DNA of 64,000 nucleotides from Novosphingobium sp. (GTDB taxonomy: Bacteria; Pseudomonadota; Alphaproteobacteria; Sphingomonadales; Sphingomonadaceae): assembly GCA_024236175.1 (NCBI GenBank), contig JACKKY010000005.1, positions 1 to 64,000 on the forward strand, written 5' to 3'. A program made the position numbers and the translations under genes. The notes under the pieces are model-generated. The model saw nothing but the letters and a program-made list of their open reading frames with translations. It made no database searches and had not been told where the DNA came from. Of the stretch, positions 1 to 8,230 are shown piece by piece (positions within the stretch are counted from its first letter, which is position 1; every line of letters starts with the position of its first letter).

Positions 1-666
1 CGGCGCAAGTCCGCGGAGGCGCGCTTCGAACGGTTGACCGGCACTCCGGCGCAGCAGCTTGATCCGCTGCCTGGGCCGCCGGTGACCCCGGCGAGCCTGG
101 ACGAAGCCATCGATCTTGCCCTCGAATCCAATCCGGCGCTGCAGCAGGCGCAGGGTGCGGTCCGTGTGGCGAAAGCCGGCGCACGCGCTGCGCGGGCCGA
201 AGGCCTGCCCGCCATCGGCGCCTTTGCCGAAGCCGCCCGGGTCCGGGACCAGTTCTTTCCGGACTATCGTGCGAATTCGGTGTCGGTCGGTATTCGCGGG
301 CGCTGGACGCTTTGGGGCGGGGGAAGGGTAGCGACCCAGACTCGCAAGGCGGATGCCGAAATGACCGCTGCTGAAGCGCGTGCGCGCGGGGCGAGGCTGG
401 CCGTGGAAGGCATGGTGATAGACGCCTGGCAGGGGCTGCTGACGGCAGGCCGGATGGCAGAGGCCACGGCCTTGCGTTCCGCGGCGGCCAACGATGCGCT
501 GCGCAGCACGCGGCTCGAGGCGCAAGTGGGCGAAAAGCCGACGCTGGCCGTGCTCGATGCGGAGCGCGAGGCCCTGGAAGCCGAAGCCAGCCGGATCGAG
601 GCCGAAGGCATGCGGCTTGTCGCCGCCTATCGCCTCAACGCGCTGACCGGGACGCTGGCACCATAG
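1..666 (+). CDS. TolC-family outer membrane efflux protein, 3' part (5' end outside window)
   Basis: The frame is open from the first base, so the protein starts upstream of the window; the TTG at 34 is internal. About 221 residues remain. They are Ala/Glu/Arg-rich and helical, with an LTG motif near the beginning and an NALTG-type motif near the end, and a central segment reading WTLWGGGR. That segment resembles the periodic strand turns of TolC-like outer membrane channels of type I secretion and RND efflux systems. The family forms a trimeric barrel with a periplasmic helical tunnel. Only the second structural half is visible, so the partner pump is unknown. Family assignment is fairly sure, substrate unknown. 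Confidence 0.75.
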   Translation, partial: RRKSAEARFERLTGTPAQQLDPLPGPPVTPASLDEAIDLALESNPALQQAQGAVRVAKAGARAARAEGLPAIGAFAEAARVRDQFFPDYRANSVSVGIRGRWTLWGGGRVATQTRKADAEMTAAEARARGARLAVEGMVIDAWQGLLTAGRMAEATALRSAAANDALRSTRLEAQVGEKPTLAVLDAEREALEAEASRIEAEGMRLVAAYRLNALTGTLAP

Positions 667-768
667 GTCGCGGCCCCCTGTCACAGGTTTGTCCGGATCG
701 GACGAAGCGCTGAAAGATGTAACAAAAACAGGATCGTGGGGAGGGGCGACAGCCCATTCGGTTAAGTC

Positions 769-799
769 GATTTCACTGATCGCAATATCGTGATTTCAC
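769..799. promoter_or_regulatory. Direct repeat GATTTCAC x2 upstream of the peroxiredoxin gene
   Basis: The octamer GATTTCAC occurs at 769-776 and again at 792-799, 23 bp apart, in an AT-richer stretch 53-83 bp upstream of the peroxiredoxin start. This could be a regulator site or part of the promoter. No known OxyR-type ATAG-N7-CTAT pattern was seen. Confidence 0.25.
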
Positions 800-851
800 A
801 ATTTATGAAACTGAGTATCCATGGATTGTGTCGAAACCACAGGAGATTCCA

Positions 852-1499
852 GTGTCTGAAACAACCGAAATGCCCGCGATGCCCCGCATCAATGAGCCAG
901 CACCCAATTTCTCGGCGAACACTACCGATGGTCCGCGTTCGCTGTCCGACTACAAGGGCAAATGGCTGATCCTCTTTTCGCATCCGGCTGACTTCACGCC
1001 GGTGTGCACCACCGAATTCATGGGCTTTGCTCAGGCTGCCGACGACTTCAACGCGCTCAACTGCGAGCTGCTCGGCCTCTCCATCGACTCCGTCCATGCG
1101 CATATCGCCTGGATGCGCAGCATTGAGGAGAAGTTCGGTGTCGAGATCCCCTTCCCGATCATCGAGGATCTCTCGATGCAGGTGGCCAAGTCCTTCGGCA
1201 TGATCCATCCGGGAGCGTCCGACACCTCGGCGGTGCGCGCGACCTTCATCATCGATCCGGAAGGCATCATCCGGGCCATGGTCTATTACCCGATGTCCAA
1301 CGGCCGCTCGGTCGCGGAGTTCCTTCGCTTGCTGAAGGCGCTGCAGACAGCCGATGCCAACGGCATTGCCACGCCCGAGAACTGGCAGCCGGGCGAGCCG
1401 GTTATCGTTCCGCCGCCGAAGACCGCCGCTGCGGCCAAGGCCCGCGCGGGCGAGGGTTACGACTATACCGACTGGTATTTCAGCAAGAAGACGCTTTGA
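852..1499 (+). CDS. 1-Cys peroxiredoxin (Prx6/AhpC-TSA family)
   Basis: Thiol peroxidase of the Prx6 group, reducing H2O2 and organic hydroperoxides in the cytoplasm. The peroxidatic motif HPADFTPVCTTE is present with the cysteine at residue 52, and the downstream Arg/Trp-containing Prx6 C-terminal extension is present. Length of 215 residues fits the family. The start was placed at GTG 852 because AGGAG lies at 841-845 with six bases of spacing; a GTG at 828 would add eight residues but has no comparable ribosome site. It sits alone between the TolC gene and the bd-oxidase operon, both compatible with an oxidative-stress theme. A strong hairpin follows the stop. Confidence 0.9.
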   Translation: MSETTEMPAMPRINEPAPNFSANTTDGPRSLSDYKGKWLILFSHPADFTPVCTTEFMGFAQAADDFNALNCELLGLSIDSVHAHIAWMRSIEEKFGVEIPFPIIEDLSMQVAKSFGMIHPGASDTSAVRATFIIDPEGIIRAMVYYPMSNGRSVAEFLRLLKALQTADANGIATPENWQPGEPVIVPPPKTAAAAKARAGEGYDYTDWYFSKKTL

Positions 1500-1515
1500 C
1501 GCGGCAAGACCGGAC

Positions 1516-1542
1516 CGGGCGGCAGGGGACACCTGCCGCCCG
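1516..1542 (+). terminator. Hairpin after the peroxiredoxin gene
   Basis: A perfect 11-bp stem (CGGGCGGCAGG, loop GGACA, CCTGCCGCCCG) begins 16 bases after the peroxiredoxin stop. There is no following T-tract, so it is a likely but not classical intrinsic terminator. Confidence 0.6.
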
Positions 1543-1630
1543 AACCTGTTCGCCGCCCGCAAGATGCTCTAGAAGGCCGAATGCTCCGATTGGGGCTTAA
1601 GGTTGGGGCCGGCATGTGGGGAGTTGACTG

Positions 1631-3025
1631 ATGACTGCGCTAGATCTCGCCCGCGCGCAGTTCGCCTTTACGGTGAGCTTCCATTTCCTGTTCCCCGCAT
1701 TCACGATCGGGCTGGCGAGTTATCTTGCCGTGCTCGAAGGGCTCTGGCTGAAGACCGGCAAAGGGGTGTACGCCAACCTCTATCGCTACTGGCTCAAGAT
1801 CTTCGCCGTGGTCTTCGCCATGGGCGTCGTCTCGGGCATCGTCATGTCCTACCAGTTCGGAACCAACTGGTCGGTCTTTTCCGACAAGGCGGGGCCGGTG
1901 ATCGGCCCGCTGATGGCCTATGAGGTTCTGACCGCGTTCTTCCTCGAGGCCGGCTTCCTGGGCGTCATGCTGTTCGGCATCAACAAGGTGGGGAAAAAGC
2001 TCCATTTCGCAGCGACTTGTGCGGTCGCGGCAGGCACATTCATCTCCGCGTTCTGGATCCTGTCGGTCAACAGCTGGATGCACACTCCGGCGGGCTACGA
2101 GATGGGAGCCAACGGGCAGTTCCTTCCCGGCGAGAGCTGGCTCGAGATCATCTTCAATCCGAGTTTTCCCTATCGGCTGGTCCACACCGTGCTCGCCGCC
2201 TACCTGACCACGGCCTTTGCCGTCGGCGGGGTAGGGGCATGGCACCTGCTCAGGGACCGCGCGAATCCCGGCGCGCGCAAGATGTTCTCGATGGCGATGT
2301 GGATGGCGGCGATCGTGGCGCCGATCCAGATTCTCGCTGGCGACCAGCACGGCCTCAACACGCTTGAGCACCAGCCCGTGAAAGTCATGGCGATGGAAGG
2401 CCATTACCAGAGCCATCCCCACGGTGCGCCGCTGATCCTGTTCGGCATTCCCGACAGCAGGGAGAAGCGCGTCGACTACGCCATCGAGATTCCCAAGGCG
2501 TCGTCATTGATCCTCAAGCATGACCCCGATGCGCCACTAAAGGGCCTCGACACCGTCCCCGACGAGGACGAACCGCCGGTGGGCATCGTCTTCTGGGCGT
2601 TCCGGATCATGGTCGGCCTTGGTTTCGCTATGGCCGGGCTGGGGCTGTGGAGCCTGTTCGCGCGCTGGCGCAAGCGTCTCTATGACTGGCCGCTGCTGCA
2701 CCGCGCGGCGCTGGTGATGGGCCCCGCCGGCTTCGTCGCCGTGCTTGCCGGCTGGGTGGTGACGGAAACCGGGCGGCAGCCGTTCACGATCTATGGCCTG
2801 CTGCGCACGGCGGAAAGCGCATCGCCGCTCGATGCGCCGGCAGTCGCTGCATCCCTGCTGGCCTTCGTGGTGGTCTATTTCGCCGTCTTCGGCATGGGCA
2901 TCTGGTACCTGCTGAAGCTGATGAGCAAACCGCCCGAGGCGCATGAAGCGGGGCTGGACGGGGCACCGATCCGGTCTGCGGGCGTCACCCCTGCCGCGGC
3001 GGTCATCGAGGGAGATCCGGCATGA
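1631..3025 (+). CDS. cydA: Cytochrome bd-type (cyanide-insensitive) ubiquinol oxidase subunit I
   Basis: Subunit I of a membrane quinol:O2 oxidoreductase, carrying the haem and quinol sites. H18 in SFHFLFP and H185 in PYRLVHTVL match the haem-ligand histidines of the family, and E98 and E106 match the proton-path glutamates (E99/E107 in E. coli). The 464-residue length and short periplasmic Q-loop, together with GRQPF in place of GRQPW, point to the cyanide-insensitive CioA branch. GGGGAG precedes ATG 1631 by seven bases. The stop overlaps the next gene's start as ATGA, indicating translational coupling. Alternative symbol cioA. Confidence 0.94.
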   Translation: MTALDLARAQFAFTVSFHFLFPAFTIGLASYLAVLEGLWLKTGKGVYANLYRYWLKIFAVVFAMGVVSGIVMSYQFGTNWSVFSDKAGPVIGPLMAYEVLTAFFLEAGFLGVMLFGINKVGKKLHFAATCAVAAGTFISAFWILSVNSWMHTPAGYEMGANGQFLPGESWLEIIFNPSFPYRLVHTVLAAYLTTAFAVGGVGAWHLLRDRANPGARKMFSMAMWMAAIVAPIQILAGDQHGLNTLEHQPVKVMAMEGHYQSHPHGAPLILFGIPDSREKRVDYAIEIPKASSLILKHDPDAPLKGLDTVPDEDEPPVGIVFWAFRIMVGLGFAMAGLGLWSLFARWRKRLYDWPLLHRAALVMGPAGFVAVLAGWVVTETGRQPFTIYGLLRTAESASPLDAPAVAASLLAFVVVYFAVFGMGIWYLLKLMSKPPEAHEAGLDGAPIRSAGVTPAAAVIEGDPA

Positions 3026-4020
3026 TCGATCTTACCGTCGTCTGGGCCGGGATCATCGGCTTCGCCATTGTCGCCTATGTGATCATGGACGGTTTCGATC
3101 TCGGCATCGGCATCATGTTCCCCTTGTTCAGGCCGGGCCGCGATCGCGATACGGCAATGAACAGCGTCGCGCCGGTCTGGGACGGCAACGAGACCTGGCT
3201 GGTGCTGGGCGGCGGCGGGCTGATGGCCGCATTTCCGCTGGCCTACGCGATCATCCTGCCTGCCCTTTACGCGCCGCTGATCGCGATGTTGCTGGGCCTC
3301 GTCCTGCGCGGCGTCGCTTTCGAGTTCCGCTGGCGCGACGAGGCGCATCGCAGGATGTGGGACCGCGCGTTCACGCTCGGCTCCTCGGTCGCGACTTTCG
3401 CCCAAGGGGTCACGCTCGGCGCCCTGCTGCAGGGGATCACGGTCGAAGGCCGCTCCTATGCCGGCGGCTGGTGGGAATGGCTCTCGCCGTTCAGCGTGCT
3501 GACCGGGGTCGGACTCATGGTTGGCTACTGCCTGCTCGGCGCCTGCTGGCTCAACTGGAAAACCGAAGGGGACCTGCAACGCCAGGCGGCGCGCTACGCC
3601 GGTCGGCTCGGGATCGTGCTGCTGGCGGTGATCGGCGTGGTCAGCCTTGCGACATTGACGCTCGAGCCGCGCTATTACTCCCGCTGGTTCGCCTATCCGG
3701 ACATACTGGTCACGGCGCTGGTTCCGGTGGCGACCCTGATCGTCACCTTCCTGTTCTATCGCAGCCTGTCGCGTAAGCGCGAAGTCCAGCCGTTCCTCTG
3801 GGCGCTGTCGCTGTTCGGCCTTTGCCTGATCGGGCTCGGCATATCGATCTGGCCCGATGTCGTGCCAGCGCGCGTCACCATCTGGGAAGCCGCCGCACCG
3901 GTCAGAAGCCAGATCTTCATGCTGGTAGGCGCGAGCGTGCTGGTCCCGGTCATACTGGCCTACACCGGCTGGGCCTACTGGGTCTTCAGGGGCAAGGTCG
4001 GCAGCGAGGGCTACCATTGA
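3022..4020 (+). CDS. cydB: Cytochrome bd-type ubiquinol oxidase subunit II
   Basis: Partner of the preceding subunit I. The protein is 332 residues with about eight to nine hydrophobic helices. Typical CydB sequence is seen near the N-terminus (DGFDLGIG, residues 22-29) and around residues 47-60 (VAPVWDGNETWLV). It overlaps subunit I by four bases (ATGA), and its stop TGA shares its last base with the start of a tiny third gene. CydB stabilises the oxidase and resembles CydA structurally without holding haem. Alternative symbol cioB. Confidence 0.94.
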   Translation: MIDLTVVWAGIIGFAIVAYVIMDGFDLGIGIMFPLFRPGRDRDTAMNSVAPVWDGNETWLVLGGGGLMAAFPLAYAIILPALYAPLIAMLLGLVLRGVAFEFRWRDEAHRRMWDRAFTLGSSVATFAQGVTLGALLQGITVEGRSYAGGWWEWLSPFSVLTGVGLMVGYCLLGACWLNWKTEGDLQRQAARYAGRLGIVLLAVIGVVSLATLTLEPRYYSRWFAYPDILVTALVPVATLIVTFLFYRSLSRKREVQPFLWALSLFGLCLIGLGISIWPDVVPARVTIWEAAAPVRSQIFMLVGASVLVPVILAYTGWAYWVFRGKVGSEGYH

Positions 4021-4124
4021 TGCGCGGCACGCTCACCAAGCTCGGATGGTTTGCCGCGATCTGGACGGCAAGCGTCGCGGTGCTTGCGGCGGTTTCGATG
4101 GCGCTGCGGTTCTGGCTTTCCTGA
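4020..4124 (+). CDS. Small bd-oxidase accessory membrane protein (DUF2474/CydX-like), 34 aa
   Basis: Starts at ATG 4020, whose A is the last base of the cydB stop, so translation is probably coupled. The product is 34 residues: a short basic N-terminus (RGTLTK), a conserved LGWFAAIW stretch and one membrane helix ending LRFWLS. Small single-helix subunits such as CydX or DUF2474 proteins are encoded directly after cydB in many genomes and support oxidase stability. Position and the LGWF motif favour DUF2474. This gene is easily missed by automated callers. Confidence 0.8.
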   Translation: MRGTLTKLGWFAAIWTASVAVLAAVSMALRFWLS

Positions 4125-4141
4125 GACCGGAAAGCGGCGCT

Positions 4142-5851
4142 TCAGACGAGCGCTTCCACCCCGCCGTTGCCCTTGATCGTTTCCGCCGCGCGCATGCCGG
4201 ACCACACACAGTCGCCGAGCGACAGGCCGCTGACGTAGTAGTGCGAACAGATGCCCACTGCCGTGCGGCCGGCTGCATAGAGGCCTTTGACCTTGCCGCC
4301 TTCCGTCGAGAGCACTTCTCCGGTGTCTTCGTCGACCACGAGACCGCCCATGGTGAGAGCCGGGATCGGGGACAGCTTGAGCGATGAGCCGAAGTCGGTG
4401 GCGTAGAAGGGTCCCGTCTCGATCTTGCGCCGGTATTTCTCGGACTTGCCCAGCGGATCGGGCTCGCCGCGCTCGATGTAGCCGTTGTAGGTCTCGATCG
4501 TGTTGACCATGCGGTCTGCGGGGACGCCGATCTTGGCGGCGAGTTCCTCAAGCGTCGGTGCGCTGACTGTGTAGTCCTTCTGGATCGCGCGGAACTGGAC
4601 CTTCTGGAAGAACATCTTCTTCATGGCGTCGATCTCGCCGCGGACCTTGTCCTGCAGCGGTTCGTCCATGATAAGCCAGGCCTTGCCGCCGGCGTGGGAA
4701 AACACGGCCTCGCCGGTTCGCGCGCCGTAATATTCCTCACCGACCAGCCGCTCGCCGTCGGGGCCGACGGAGCAGGCGTTGGTCCAGGATTCGGGAGGAT
4801 AGAGGAAACGCCAGGCGGAAATGCGGTCCAGCAGGTCGGTCTTCGCGCCGATGGTCATGCCCAGCTTGATGCCGGAACCGTCGTCGGCGATCGTGCCCAG
4901 CGGATGGGATTTAAGGTAATCCGGCGCGGTCTTGGCCATCATCACGCGATTGTAGGTGAAGCCGCCGGCGGAGAGCACCACGCCCTTGCGCACGCGGATG
5001 CGCATCGGCCTGGCCTTGTCGCGTTCGAGGCCGGAAATCATCGACAGGAGCTTGCCGCCGAGGCCCAACGAGGCGACGATCAGGTTGTTGACCAGGCTCA
5101 TGTATTTCGCATGCCGCCAGGTCGCGAAGCCCGGCGGGATGCGCAGGACTTCGACTCCGACCACCGCGCCGTCTCCGTCGACGACCATCCGCGCGGCGCG
5201 CGTCTGGCGGAAGAAGCGGACGTTGGGCTGGCGCTCCATCGATTCGATCAGCGGAGGCAGAAGGTACTGGCCCGACAGGTCGGTCGGCTCGCCGCCCTTC
5301 GCCGGCTTTGCCCTGTGGCCGCGTGCCGCGGGCTTGGCTCGCTCGCGTCCGGGCACCGTCAGTTCGTTGCCCGAATAATAAATCGAGGCGGTTTCCGGAT
5401 AGGACGTCTTCTCGTCGGTCGCCGGTCCGCCGAAGCGCGCACCGTAGCTTTCCAGCCAATCCTGGAAATGGACGCTTGCCTTGGCGAAACGCTGCACCGT
5501 GTCCTGCCGGACGAGGTTGCCGGTTTCGAAAGCCAGGTAGTTCGCCATGTTCTCCGGCGTGTCCTCGATACCGGCTTCCTTCTGCGCTTTCGTGCCGCCG
5601 CCCATGTAGACGACACCGCCGGAAAGCTTGCTGGCGCCGCCGCCTTCGCCGCGGTCGATGGCGATCACCTGCAGGTTCTTGTCTTCGGAAGTTCTCAGCG
5701 CCGCGCAGACGCCGGCCAGGCCCACGCCGACGACGAGCACGTCGCAATCGGCATCCCACGCCTCCTTGTCGGGATCGGCTGTCACCAATGCCGGTTCGAC
5801 ACGCGTCGATGTCTCGGTCAGGTCGTCGAGAAAACGATGATCGGGTTGCAT
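4142..5851 (-). CDS. FAD-dependent oxidoreductase, KstD/fumarate-reductase-like
   Basis: A 569-residue flavoprotein of the FAD_binding_2 superfamily that includes 3-ketosteroid dehydrogenases and fumarate reductases. The dinucleotide motif (VVGVGLAG) lies near residue 42, followed by a SKLSGGVVYMGGGT segment typical of this group, and a C-terminal FAD-binding end (YYVSGLSLGDCVWSG). It lies 24 bases downstream of the Rieske gene on the same strand, so the two are probably cotranscribed. A role in dehydrogenating a cyclic or steroid-like substrate fits the neighbourhood, but the substrate is not known. A second, diverged paralogue is at 8227-9933. Confidence 0.85.
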   Translation of the reverse strand: MQPDHRFLDDLTETSTRVEPALVTADPDKEAWDADCDVLVVGVGLAGVCAALRTSEDKNLQVIAIDRGEGGGASKLSGGVVYMGGGTKAQKEAGIEDTPENMANYLAFETGNLVRQDTVQRFAKASVHFQDWLESYGARFGGPATDEKTSYPETASIYYSGNELTVPGRERAKPAARGHRAKPAKGGEPTDLSGQYLLPPLIESMERQPNVRFFRQTRAARMVVDGDGAVVGVEVLRIPPGFATWRHAKYMSLVNNLIVASLGLGGKLLSMISGLERDKARPMRIRVRKGVVLSAGGFTYNRVMMAKTAPDYLKSHPLGTIADDGSGIKLGMTIGAKTDLLDRISAWRFLYPPESWTNACSVGPDGERLVGEEYYGARTGEAVFSHAGGKAWLIMDEPLQDKVRGEIDAMKKMFFQKVQFRAIQKDYTVSAPTLEELAAKIGVPADRMVNTIETYNGYIERGEPDPLGKSEKYRRKIETGPFYATDFGSSLKLSPIPALTMGGLVVDEDTGEVLSTEGGKVKGLYAAGRTAVGICSHYYVSGLSLGDCVWSGMRAAETIKGNGGVEALV

Positions 5852-5875
5852 GGCCTTTACCTTCGTCCTTGTCGT

Positions 5876-7528
5876 CTATTCGCCGGGGGCCAGGCCCAGT
5901 CGTTCTTCATAGAGGCGGTGGAAATTGCGGATCACCGATTCCTGATAGGCCGAGTACCAGACATAGGGCGGCTGCTTGGTCTTCATGCCGCGATAGACCT
6001 GCGGAATGTTGCCGCTGTCCTGCTCGAAGATCTTGGCGAGCGAGCCCAGCTCGGGCGCCTGGGTCCAATGGTCGTCGGGACCCAGAAAGCGCTGCTCCTT
6101 CGGCGGCGGCTTGGGTTTGCCTTCCGGCCAGGGGGCCAGCATCATCACCTGCATCAGGCATTCTTCGTGATTATCGCCGTTGGGCCTGAACCGGTAGGCG
6201 ATCCTGGCCCAGCCGCCCCAGGGGCTGAAATTGGGAAACAGGTTGTTGAATGTCTGCTCGTTCAGCTCGAGGTCCGAATAGGTGTCGGCCTCGTCGCCGA
6301 TCAGGCCGCGAAGGTATTCCCGGTTGAAATCGGCCGTGGCGCGGAACTGCTCGATCGCCGATTCCTTCGACTGGATGATGCCCCGGTGGGGGCTCGATCC
6401 GGCAGTGCCGGCGTGGCCCATGCGGCACCAGTTGCCGAAAACGTCGAAACGCACGTCGGCGACGTCGCCGCCCATGAGCAGAAGCTGCGGATGGGTTGCG
6501 AGCGAGTGCCAGCCTTCGAGGAACGCCTCCTGCACCGCTTTCCAGTTTGCGCGGATGACCTTGACGACGTCGGCCTGCTTGTACCGGTTCTCGAGCTTGT
6601 ACTTGGCGTATTGCTCAAGCATCTCGGGCCCCATGTATTCCTCGAGGCTGATCGCGTCGGGGTCGGGGTTGATGAAGATGAAGCCGCCCCACGTCGCCAC
6701 CTTGGCGCCGGGAAGCTGGGCGACGTCCTCACGCACCTCGGGAAAGTCCCACTCCGCCGTAAGCAGCTTGAGCGAGCCGTCGATGTTCCAGGTCCAGCCG
6801 TGGAACGGGCAACGGAAATCCTGGGCCTTCTTGCCGTGGCATTCGCGAAGCTGCCTGCCGCGATGAAGGCAGGCGTTTACATGGGCCTTGAATTCATCGG
6901 GGCCGGTGCGGACCACCAGATACTGCAGGTTCGCGATCTCGTAGAGATGGTAGTCTCCGACTTCCGGAATGTCCTCGACCCGGCAGACCATCTGCCAGAC
7001 CTTCTTCCAGATGTGCTCGACTTCGAGATCGTGATACTTCCGGTCGATGTACCGCGCCACCGACGTCTTCACGGGCCCTCCGGGCAGAGGCGCGCTCTTC
7101 TTGTAGACCGGTGGCAGAAGATCGGGCCGGCGTTCGCTCGCGACTATGTCTTCGAGCGGGATGTGGGAAGCCGACCGCATCCCTTCCGGCGTTTCCATGC
7201 CGGGATCGCCGACATAGGGCGCGATGATCTTGGCGTCCTGGGGCGCTTCCGCCGTGACCATGGCGCCGATCGGCGACTTCAGGAACTCGGGAATGTCTTC
7301 CTCGAGCGGCGGCATGAGCGGATAGGGGATGTCGCGGCCGGGCGGCAGGTCGGGGCCACCCACATAGATCAGCATGTGGGGATCTGCGTAGGTCAGATTG
7401 CCTTCGATCCAGGTTCCGTCCCAGCGAAAGACGCCCGACTTGCCTTTCGCCTTGTCTTCCACGCGAATGAGGCCGTCCCCGATTGCTTCATAGACGGCGC
7501 CGCTGATCGGATGGGGTTCGCATCTCAT
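5876..7528 (-). CDS. Rieske non-haem iron oxygenase, alpha-subunit type, with N-terminal extension
   Basis: Ring-hydroxylating oxygenase catalytic component. The Rieske [2Fe-2S] ligands are C220, H222, C240 and H243 (CLH...CPFHGWTW). The mononuclear-iron histidines are H341 and H346 in EGWHSLATH. At 550 residues it is about 100 longer than usual because the Rieske motif begins only at residue 220, after a segment of unknown function (VFRWDGTWIEGNLTYADPH, residues 34-52, among others). No small beta subunit, ferredoxin or reductase gene adjoins it, so the electron donors must be encoded elsewhere. It lies between two KstD-like flavoproteins. Confidence 0.9.
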   Translation of the reverse strand: MRCEPHPISGAVYEAIGDGLIRVEDKAKGKSGVFRWDGTWIEGNLTYADPHMLIYVGGPDLPPGRDIPYPLMPPLEEDIPEFLKSPIGAMVTAEAPQDAKIIAPYVGDPGMETPEGMRSASHIPLEDIVASERRPDLLPPVYKKSAPLPGGPVKTSVARYIDRKYHDLEVEHIWKKVWQMVCRVEDIPEVGDYHLYEIANLQYLVVRTGPDEFKAHVNACLHRGRQLRECHGKKAQDFRCPFHGWTWNIDGSLKLLTAEWDFPEVREDVAQLPGAKVATWGGFIFINPDPDAISLEEYMGPEMLEQYAKYKLENRYKQADVVKVIRANWKAVQEAFLEGWHSLATHPQLLLMGGDVADVRFDVFGNWCRMGHAGTAGSSPHRGIIQSKESAIEQFRATADFNREYLRGLIGDEADTYSDLELNEQTFNNLFPNFSPWGGWARIAYRFRPNGDNHEECLMQVMMLAPWPEGKPKPPPKEQRFLGPDDHWTQAPELGSLAKIFEQDSGNIPQVYRGMKTKQPPYVWYSAYQESVIRNFHRLYEERLGLAPGE

Positions 7529-7675
7529 GACCGGTCGTTCTCCCTCGCGCTGGCCTGACGAACGATTGCCGCCGCCCGTTCCCGATCCGGAAAGTGCCGG
7601 TCAGGAGCGGGTGCGGCCACCATTTCGCCGAACCGTATGACTTTTTCGACGCATATGTAGAATTTTGTGCTCCCC

Positions 7676-8230
7676 CTAGCCAGAGCTTTTTCCGAAGAGA
7701 GCTTGCCAAAGCTTGCGAAGCCATGCGCCGATCGATCCAAGCAGGGAGCGCTTGCCGGCAGCCGGAGCCCCCTCGGCAGGCGAGACGCCTGCGGACTTTT
7801 CGATCGCATCCTTGAGCTGGTCGGCAAAGCCCTTGGCCAGCTGCGGCAGCAGCGGGCGACCCATGGCTTCCCACATTGGCGCCATCGGGCCACTGCCTTC
7901 CACGCGTACGTTGAGCACGATCTCGGTCCCGCCGTCGCCGAGGGGCACAGCGTCGTAAGTGCCGCCGCCGAGCACCGGATCGCCTTGAAGTTGATAGGAG
8001 AAGGTCACGTGCTCGGGGCCGTCCCACCTGTCGACATGGACGTCCACGGTAACGGTCCGCACCAGACCGCCGACGCCGACCTTTAGCACCCAGCGCGAAT
8101 TGTCGTCGTCGATAACGGTGAATTCACGCATGCCGGGCATGAGTTCCGCCCAGCGCTGCATGTCTTTCACATAGTCCCATACGCGGTCGATATCGACCGC
8201 GACCTCGATCCTCTGTTCGGTGTCGATCAT
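7676..8230 (-). CDS. SRPBCC/CoxG-like protein
   Basis: A 184-residue protein with an N-terminal START-like fold segment (IEVAVDIDRVWDYVKDMQRW, residues 8-27, then ELMPGM), characteristic of CoxG/polyketide-cyclase-type ligand-binding proteins. The last 40 residues are Ala/Lys-rich and end in a hydrophobic and basic segment (GAWLRKLWQALFGK) that could attach to the membrane. Its start overlaps the end of the upstream flavoprotein gene as ATGA, so the two are coupled. The ligand is unknown; a role in binding a hydrophobic pathway intermediate is inferred from context. Confidence 0.75.
   Translation of the reverse strand: MIDTEQRIEVAVDIDRVWDYVKDMQRWAELMPGMREFTVIDDDNSRWVLKVGVGGLVRTVTVDVHVDRWDGPEHVTFSYQLQGDPVLGGGTYDAVPLGDGGTEIVLNVRVEGSGPMAPMWEAMGRPLLPQLAKGFADQLKDAIEKSAGVSPAEGAPAAGKRSLLGSIGAWLRKLWQALFGKSSG

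Noticed and set aside
4694..7558. Very long open frame (954 codons) on the plus strand
   Set aside because: It is antisense to the flavoprotein and Rieske genes. High GC leaves opposite-strand frames open; its translation has no recognisable domains and the minus-strand genes have strong motifs.
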